Shown here: in pieces, positions 59,801 through 64,000 of the stretch
Position numbering within the stretch: position 1 is the first letter of the stretch
Layout: every line of letters begins with the position of its first letter
Translations under genes and position numbers: made by a program
The notes under the pieces: generated by a model
What the model was told of the DNA's origin: nothing
Database searches by the model: none
The model's input: only the letters and a program-made list of their open reading frames with translations
NCBI GenBank assembly: GCA_020632795.1
Contig: JACKEV010000010.1
Coordinates: 434,001-498,000, forward strand
Reading direction: 5' to 3'
From: Alphaproteobacteria bacterium
GTDB taxonomy: Bacteria > Myxococcota_A > UBA796 > CAJQPC01
DNA length: 64,000 bases

Positions 59801-62800
59801 GCCCTGACCCTCACCCCGGACCGCCTCGCCCGCGCCGAGGTGCTGCGCCTGGAGGCCATCACCCAGTGGTCGGTGGGCACCCGGGAGCTGGTCCTCACCA
59901 CCGACAACGACGACCCCCGCCTGGTCATCCGGCGGGTCGACGAGGGCCGCTGGATCGCGGTCCTGGAGGGCGAAGGCGTCGAGGACCCCCTGCCCCAGGA
60001 GATCCACTGGACCTGGACCCCCTACGAGGGCGAGCCCGTCGAGTCCACCGGCCCCGAGCTGGAGACCCCCGACCACCAGCTCGGCTTCATCGAGGCCAGC
60101 GTCGGCGAGGGGGACGAGGCGATCACCGCCACCCGGGGCAGCCACGAGCACCTGGGCTGCACCCCCCAGGGGGAGCGCCTCCCGGTGGTGCTGCTGACCC
60201 CCGCCGCCCTGCCCGCCGAGGAGGGCGACGCCCCCGCCCAGGTCGGCCCCGGCGAGGCCGGCTTCGCCCTGGGCATGGCCGAGGCCGCCCACGGCCTGCG
60301 CCTCACTCCCGCGATGCGCCTGCCCTGGTGTGACGCCGCGCTGGCCGTGATGGCCGCCGCGCCCAACAACAGCGCCGATCCGGCGGTCGACGCCCTGCTG
60401 GAGGCCCTCGCGGTCCAGGCCGCCCGCGCCCCCGGGCTGGAGGACGCCCTCTGGCTCGCCCTGGTCCCCGGCGAGGACGCCTGGTGGCAGTACGCCCCGG
60501 GCCCCGGCGCCCACGCCCTCGCGGTGGCCACCCCAGCGGGGGTCCCCACCCTCATCGAGGCCCTCATCCAGGCCGAGTCCGCCCTGCTCCGCCCCCCGGC
60601 CACACGGGTCGTCCGCCTCATCGGCGCGATCTGGGAGACCGGCCGGGTGCGCATCGACGAGCTGCGGGTCGAGGAGCGCCCCCCCAGCCCCCTGGCCAAG
60701 CACGACCTGGGGGTGGAGCTGGTCGCGCTGGGCGCCGACGAGCTGGAGCTGACCCGCACCGCGCTGCGGGCCCTCGGCACCACCCAGCCCGCGCGCTTCG
60801 CTGCTTTGATCCCGTTGCCATCGGACACACAGGCGATCGAGCTGCGACGGGACCGCGACGTCCTGCGCCGCCTCGACGCCATCGCCGAGCCCCCGACGCT
60901 CACCGGCGCCGCCCTCAACGAGGGGGCTGTCACCTTCCCCACCCCGAACAACGACCTGCACGTCAACGTGCGCCTGGAGGTCCAGCGCGCCCGCCCGCCC
61001 GAGCTGGGCAGCAGCCGCCCCGCCTGGGTCCCGGTGGCCTGCCTGCCCACCGAGGCCGAGGGCGACGAGGTCAGCGCCGAGGCCAACCTGCACCGCCTGG
61101 GCGGCTTCAACCGGCTGCGCCTGGTGGCGACCGACGGCTGGAACACCGTCGTCCAGGAGCTGGGCTTCACCGCCGGCAGCGACGACGACGCCTTCGCCAT
61201 CCGCGCGGTCGACGCCGGGCGCTTCGTGGCCACCCGGGGCGTGCCCCCCGAGATCGTGGGCGCGGCCACCTGGGTCGAGGGCGGCGCGGGCGCGGAGTCC
61301 GGCCCGGCCGCGACGGTGGCCACCCCCGACCCCAGCGCCACCCTGCTCACCGCCACCCTGGCGCGCCCCGCCCCCGAGGACGCCCTGGTCGACACGGTCG
61401 CCCCCTTCGCGGCCTCCTTCTGCCAGCCCCTGGCCCAGGCCATCCCCCTGGTGCTGCTGCGCCCGGTGGTGATGGACGGCGACACCCCCACGCAGGTCCC
61501 CGAGGAGGACATCGACCGCCTGCTGCTCTCCGCCGAGCGCCAGGTGGGCCTGCGCCTGTCCCCGCGCATCACCCTGCCCTGGGTCGAGGATCCCCTCGCG
61601 GTCATCCCCGAGCCCCTCTCCGGGCGCCACGACACCCGTCTCCCCCTGCTGCTGGAGCGCATGGCGGTCCGCGCCCTGCGCAGCGCGGGCGCCGAGGACG
61701 CCCTCTGGCTGATGGTGGTGCCCCACGCCGAGCGCTGGCTGGTCCGCAGGCCCGCGGCGGCGGCCACCGCGGTGGCGGTCTGCTCCAAGAGCGCCATCCC
61801 CGACCTCGTGGCCGAGCTGGACGCCGAGCTGGACGGCGCCGGAAGCCGCCCCATCGAGGAGGACGCGCTGCGCCTGCTGGGCCGCATCCCTCTGGTCGGC
61901 CTGCCCGTGCTCACCGAGCTGCGCGCCGAGCGCCGCCCCATGCCCCGCGCCGAGGGCAACCTCGTCGAGCTGACCGCCGCCCTGCTCACCCGGGACGGCT
62001 TCCTGGTCCACACCGCGCCGGTGTTCTCGACCCACACCCACCGGCCTCTGTGGTTCACCGGCCTGCTGCCGCTGAGCCGGGAGATCGGCTGGGTGGAGAT
62101 CCGCTACGACCGGCAGATCGTGGCCCGCGCCCGCCGGGTGGAGGGCAGCCCCGGCTTCGCCGACACCCCGCGCCTCCGGGACGACGGCGTGCTGGTGTGG
62201 TCCGTCGACCAGACCTACGGCAACCGCCCCCAGCTCGCCGTGGAGCTGGAGCAGTCCGGCGTGCGCACCCCCGCCGCGCAGCCCGATCGGCACGCCGACC
62301 GCCTCCCCCTGCCCGTGGAGCGGTTCGCGCCCTGGCAGCGGATGGTCCTCGCGGCCAGCGACGCCTGGGACAGCGCGATCAGCACCCCTGTAGAGGCCCC
62401 CACCGGCAGGTGGCGCCGCCTGGCCCTGCGCGAGATCGTGCCCGGCTGGTACCAGGCCGACGGCGACGAGACCCTGACCCGCACCTGGCACCTCGACGGC
62501 CGGGTGCTGCGGTCCCCGCTGCCGCGCGGGGTGAAGCGCTCCGCAGACGGGGGCTACGTGCGCCTGCCCGACGGGGTCGTCGGTCGGCTGGAGGTCTTCG
62601 GCCACGCCGACGGCGAGCCGGGCGCCGAGACCCGCGACCTCGCCGGCCTGCCGGCGGACGCCCCCATCGAGACCCTGGCCGACGCCGGCTGGCTGTGCGC
62701 CCTGGCCGGCGCCCCCGGCGGCCCGCTGCTCTCCGCGGACGTGGACGGGGTGTGGCGCTGGCACGAGCCCGACGGCGCGACCGCCGAGATCCCCCTGGGC

Positions 62801-63778
62801 GACCCCGAGGTGCCCGCCTTCGCGGCCCGAGCGGCGGCCGTGCGCGCGGACGGCGCCCTGGGCGTGGTCGGCGACACCGCGGGGTCGGTGGTGCTGCTCC
62901 CCCACGGCGGCACGCCCGAGCCCCTGTGGGCCCTGCATGACGCGCCGGTCCACCACCTCGTGTTCTCCCCCGACGGGACACAGCTCGCCACGGGTGCTGT
63001 GGACGGCCGCTCGCTCGTGATCTCGATGAACACGGCCTCACGGATCGTGCCGGCGCTGTGCGTGCTGCACGGCGTGGCGGTCACCGCGGTGGCCTGGCGG
63101 GGGGACGGCGCGGCGCTGGCCAGCGGCGACGCCGACGGGCAGCTCCGCATCCGGGACGCCCAGGGGCAGCGGGTCACCGAGCCCCTGCACGCCGGGGCGG
63201 TCACCGGGATCGGGTGGCTGCCCGGCCTCGGCGCCTGGGTCACGGTGGGGGCCGACGGCGTCGCCCGGCTCCTCGACGCGGACGGCTACCCCCTCATCGA
63301 GCGGGTCGACCGCTACGTGTGGGACGGCGGCGCCCACGACTGGGTCCTGGGGGAGGGCCCCGGGGCGCGCACCGAGGCGGTGCCCTTCGGGCTGGAGCTG
63401 GGGGCCGCCGCCACCGCGATGGCCCTGCTCGGCGACCGCGTCGCGGTCGGCACCGCTGCGGGTGCGGTGGCGCTGTGGACCCCCGCGCTGGCCGACGGGC
63501 TGGCCGAGGCCCTCGACCTCTCCCAGGCCACCGCCCACGAGGGCGCGGTGGTCTCCCTGGCGGTGGTGGACGATCGCTGGCTGCTCAGCGCGGGGCGCGA
63601 CGGGCGCGTCGTGGCCTGGGACACCAGCGTCACCCCGCCCCAGCCCCACGGGCTGACCCGCCGCACACGCCCGCTGGTCTCCCTCGCCTGCTATGGCGCG
63701 GGTCGGCTCGCCTGGGCCCTCGCCCCCCGGACCGACCGCCGCCACCTCCTGGCCCGGGAACCGGATGCTCTGGACTGA
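56894..63778 (+). CDS. Giant protein with triplicated module and C-terminal WD40 propeller
   Basis: A 2294-residue cytoplasmic protein from GTG 56894 (GAGGAA upstream). Residues 1-230 are helical. About 230-590 are beta-rich with acidic linkers. A module then occurs three times, from about residues 592, 1095 and 1517. Each has an opening like VIVVLRPVVM or IPLVLLRPVVM, then LPWLDDEVAVI / LPWCDAALAVM / LPWVEDPLAVI, a helix with TPGLEHAYWVAVVPG or similar, and an Ig-like part ending in VTQWxxGTR/ATDGWNT-type strands. Residues about 1930-2290 form a WD40-type propeller (VHHLVFSPDGTQLATGAVDG). No catalytic motif seen. It looks like a scaffold of the operon's assembly. Confidence 0.75.
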   Translation: MSTESPQVLRPERYASVTWRLDRLVEARPTLADARAAVLRPLEALDELADAAVGALSDEPWEVERFRLLLGAVSEFGLTPDSVSAILPAAPNWAVSYEGGLIDHGGLAILGLAALRVGALVNRTGDFLDILFGLAIAAGPAEAIARMGGHEAETGALALMLRNLGPGLPDLSAMRQTTIQQMLTDPTERVRWSTLIALFGEVSAELVTGSNIGGLPAWMGVDPRFAVRTLSPIDGRPGVRLSLFGQFPREYQTNARLVWAVPEGPATGSASTTWSAAATFDQPTEIPDPDAPVVDAGVDEGEGEGPSDEAEPATITVDRRVYAEIPTNAEPGWVGLHLPNVIAAANVARSSLRDRLQASTLAGLSSADLLDWLPNLDATYSLPPWPVSRRFHGGRPRLDQVHVTLPTRSEDPITVSWTAQGATGVEIEGIEEVGPSGVRRITVPAVEDTWLLRMTPFDDNRWSGHRLEGRAWEQEIPTDFSRSILEVTVQPGTAEDPAVEGEPITLTVRTSVGTEGLLLRAVAGDETLIEISILDAQQPIALEIPGVHVDPDLSIDVVLLQPAPEPSDEDEEPPEEVELDRVTAPQLFFPDRIQPVIVVLRPVVMGVDGSDRPTAVAEVDLPTSTDSPDDQPTNDGPTAPVFSGGGSVLSTTSGGTSSFSSLFSSNIFDRISAMRSASSALTALAGNARLDATMAQGLVDYFGERQNLRPVYVELPWLDDEVAVIERPFEGSDDPSVALYMEALQAQAMRTPGLEHAYWVAVVPGTRPVYAWAPGEAALGVAVVTQDQVETLVGALLEAHRTLHRSSETFRMSLEGTIWRNGHMELSAPRVDRRAAGPGAGVDTGVVAVAVDAMGRELSRRPLTAMRDAFPARFSALLPWTRGVAAVELRQGTVVLRRLMSTADGPSAGQLSAAITGLSWAEGLLTWTLDEAGPAPEQLRVSLRSTATDADGNTRTAWVPLACPPVDTDALTLTPDRLARAEVLRLEAITQWSVGTRELVLTTDNDDPRLVIRRVDEGRWIAVLEGEGVEDPLPQEIHWTWTPYEGEPVESTGPELETPDHQLGFIEASVGEGDEAITATRGSHEHLGCTPQGERLPVVLLTPAALPAEEGDAPAQVGPGEAGFALGMAEAAHGLRLTPAMRLPWCDAALAVMAAAPNNSADPAVDALLEALAVQAARAPGLEDALWLALVPGEDAWWQYAPGPGAHALAVATPAGVPTLIEALIQAESALLRPPATRVVRLIGAIWETGRVRIDELRVEERPPSPLAKHDLGVELVALGADELELTRTALRALGTTQPARFAALIPLPSDTQAIELRRDRDVLRRLDAIAEPPTLTGAALNEGAVTFPTPNNDLHVNVRLEVQRARPPELGSSRPAWVPVACLPTEAEGDEVSAEANLHRLGGFNRLRLVATDGWNTVVQELGFTAGSDDDAFAIRAVDAGRFVATRGVPPEIVGAATWVEGGAGAESGPAATVATPDPSATLLTATLARPAPEDALVDTVAPFAASFCQPLAQAIPLVLLRPVVMDGDTPTQVPEEDIDRLLLSAERQVGLRLSPRITLPWVEDPLAVIPEPLSGRHDTRLPLLLERMAVRALRSAGAEDALWLMVVPHAERWLVRRPAAAATAVAVCSKSAIPDLVAELDAELDGAGSRPIEEDALRLLGRIPLVGLPVLTELRAERRPMPRAEGNLVELTAALLTRDGFLVHTAPVFSTHTHRPLWFTGLLPLSREIGWVEIRYDRQIVARARRVEGSPGFADTPRLRDDGVLVWSVDQTYGNRPQLAVELEQSGVRTPAAQPDRHADRLPLPVERFAPWQRMVLAASDAWDSAISTPVEAPTGRWRRLALREIVPGWYQADGDETLTRTWHLDGRVLRSPLPRGVKRSADGGYVRLPDGVVGRLEVFGHADGEPGAETRDLAGLPADAPIETLADAGWLCALAGAPGGPLLSADVDGVWRWHEPDGATAEIPLGDPEVPAFAARAAAVRADGALGVVGDTAGSVVLLPHGGTPEPLWALHDAPVHHLVFSPDGTQLATGAVDGRSLVISMNTASRIVPALCVLHGVAVTAVAWRGDGAALASGDADGQLRIRDAQGQRVTEPLHAGAVTGIGWLPGLGAWVTVGADGVARLLDADGYPLIERVDRYVWDGGAHDWVLGEGPGARTEAVPFGLELGAAATAMALLGDRVAVGTAAGAVALWTPALADGLAEALDLSQATAHEGAVVSLAVVDDRWLLSAGRDGRVVAWDTSVTPPQPHGLTRRTRPLVSLACYGAGRLAWALAPRTDRRHLLAREPDALD

Positions 63779-64000
63779 GCCCCACCGGCCCGCCGTCGTG
63801 CTCGACCCCGGGCACGGCGGCCACCACCCCGCCGGAGGCTCCACCCCCTGGGGGGTACGCGGCCCGGGTGGCGCCTGGGAGAAGGACCTCGTGCTGGATC
63901 TGGCCGGGCGGCTGCGGGACCGCCTGCAGGCCCGGGGGGTGCCTACGGCCCTCACCCGGGACCGGGACGAGAACCTCTCCTTCGGGCAGCGGGTGGGGGT
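63765..64000 (+). CDS. N-acetylmuramoyl-L-alanine amidase (5' part only)
   Basis: ATG 63765, overlapping the giant gene by 14 bases; the gene continues past the right edge, with 78 codons visible. VVLDPGHGGHHPAGGS carries the first zinc His of amidase family 3, WEKDLVLDLAGRLRDRL the conserved Glu, and TALTRDRDENLSF the usual TRxxD segment. Such enzymes cut the bond between muramic acid and the stem peptide. No signal peptide is seen, so it is either released by lysis or carried by a larger assembly. Confidence 0.85.
   Translation, partial: MLWTEPHRPAVVLDPGHGGHHPAGGSTPWGVRGPGGAWEKDLVLDLAGRLRDRLQARGVPTALTRDRDENLSFGQRVG

Noticed and set aside
55703..62956. A 2417-codon open frame on the minus strand opposite the long operon
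   Set aside because: It has no start context or recognisable domain and runs through several well-supported plus-strand genes. It is a GC-rich shadow of codon position bias; its Leu runs are the complement of the poly-Gln tract.
41409..64000. Prophage or contractile injection system
   Set aside because: No sheath, tube, spike, baseplate, portal, terminase, integrase or AAA+ ATPase motif was found. Only the wall hydrolases would fit, which is not enough.

Overview
The window is very GC-rich, about 70% by eye, and densely coded on both strands. Its gene content points to Myxococcota or a close relative in the old Deltaproteobacteria. The clues are secreted proteins with MopE-type Asp/Cys repeats, a MYXO-CTERM-like tail (Cys, membrane segment, Arg run), a CHAT-kinase fusion, many lipoproteins with very short signal peptides, and a sigma-54 promoter in front of a very long operon. 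No rRNA, tRNA, CRISPR array, insertion sequence or integrase was seen.

Left part (1-41 kb): small, mostly unrelated transcription units. In order: two lipoproteins with propeller or Ig-like repeats; a 14-blade WD40 protein; a short threonyl-tRNA synthetase behind what looks like a complete threonine attenuator (promoter, Thr-rich leader peptide, terminator); a non-coding region with a perfect 26-bp inverted repeat; a MopE/fibrinogen-like lipoprotein; a sulfatase-like hydrolase with an SRPBCC-epimerase fusion; a beta-helix surface protein with a SprT-like protease; a membrane operon; a glycosyltransferase with an N-formylglutamate-amidohydrolase-like protein; a five-gene ABC exporter/hydrolase operon; a methyltransferase with a two-component system; an ankyrin protein; an M50 protease; a large protein with a degenerate M48 domain; a lipoprotein-like amidohydrolase; a Fur-family regulator divergent from a ZIP/permease fusion; a cation/proton antiporter; a 58-residue His/Cys-rich lipoprotein; a CHAT-kinase-membrane fusion; and an intradiol dioxygenase with another MopE/beta-helix lipoprotein. 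The Fur gene and the His-rich lipoprotein share a 23-bp palindromic operator, which suggests a small metal (zinc?) regulon.

Right part (41.2-64 kb): one co-directional block, most junctions overlapping by 1-4 bases, continuing past the right edge. It starts with two tandem AGGCATGCC palindromes and a sigma-54 -24/-12 promoter. It encodes a lysozyme-like protein, six paralogs of a family I do not recognise, a small beta protein, a protein with an IPT/TIG-like domain, a cytoplasmic subtilase, four unrecognised proteins, a 2294-residue protein with a triplicated module and a C-terminal WD40 propeller, and the start of an N-acetylmuramoyl-L-alanine amidase. None of these has a signal peptide. I infer a co-produced multiprotein assembly, possibly a particle or cell-envelope machine, under activator-dependent control. 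It lacks recognisable tail-sheath, tube or baseplate genes. It is the best candidate here for an undescribed system.

Promoter reading: -10 hexamers of the form TAcATT, TAGATC or TAGGAT, often preceded by GT, lie about 22-30 bases upstream of several starts. A few lie directly at the start codon, which suggests leaderless transcripts.
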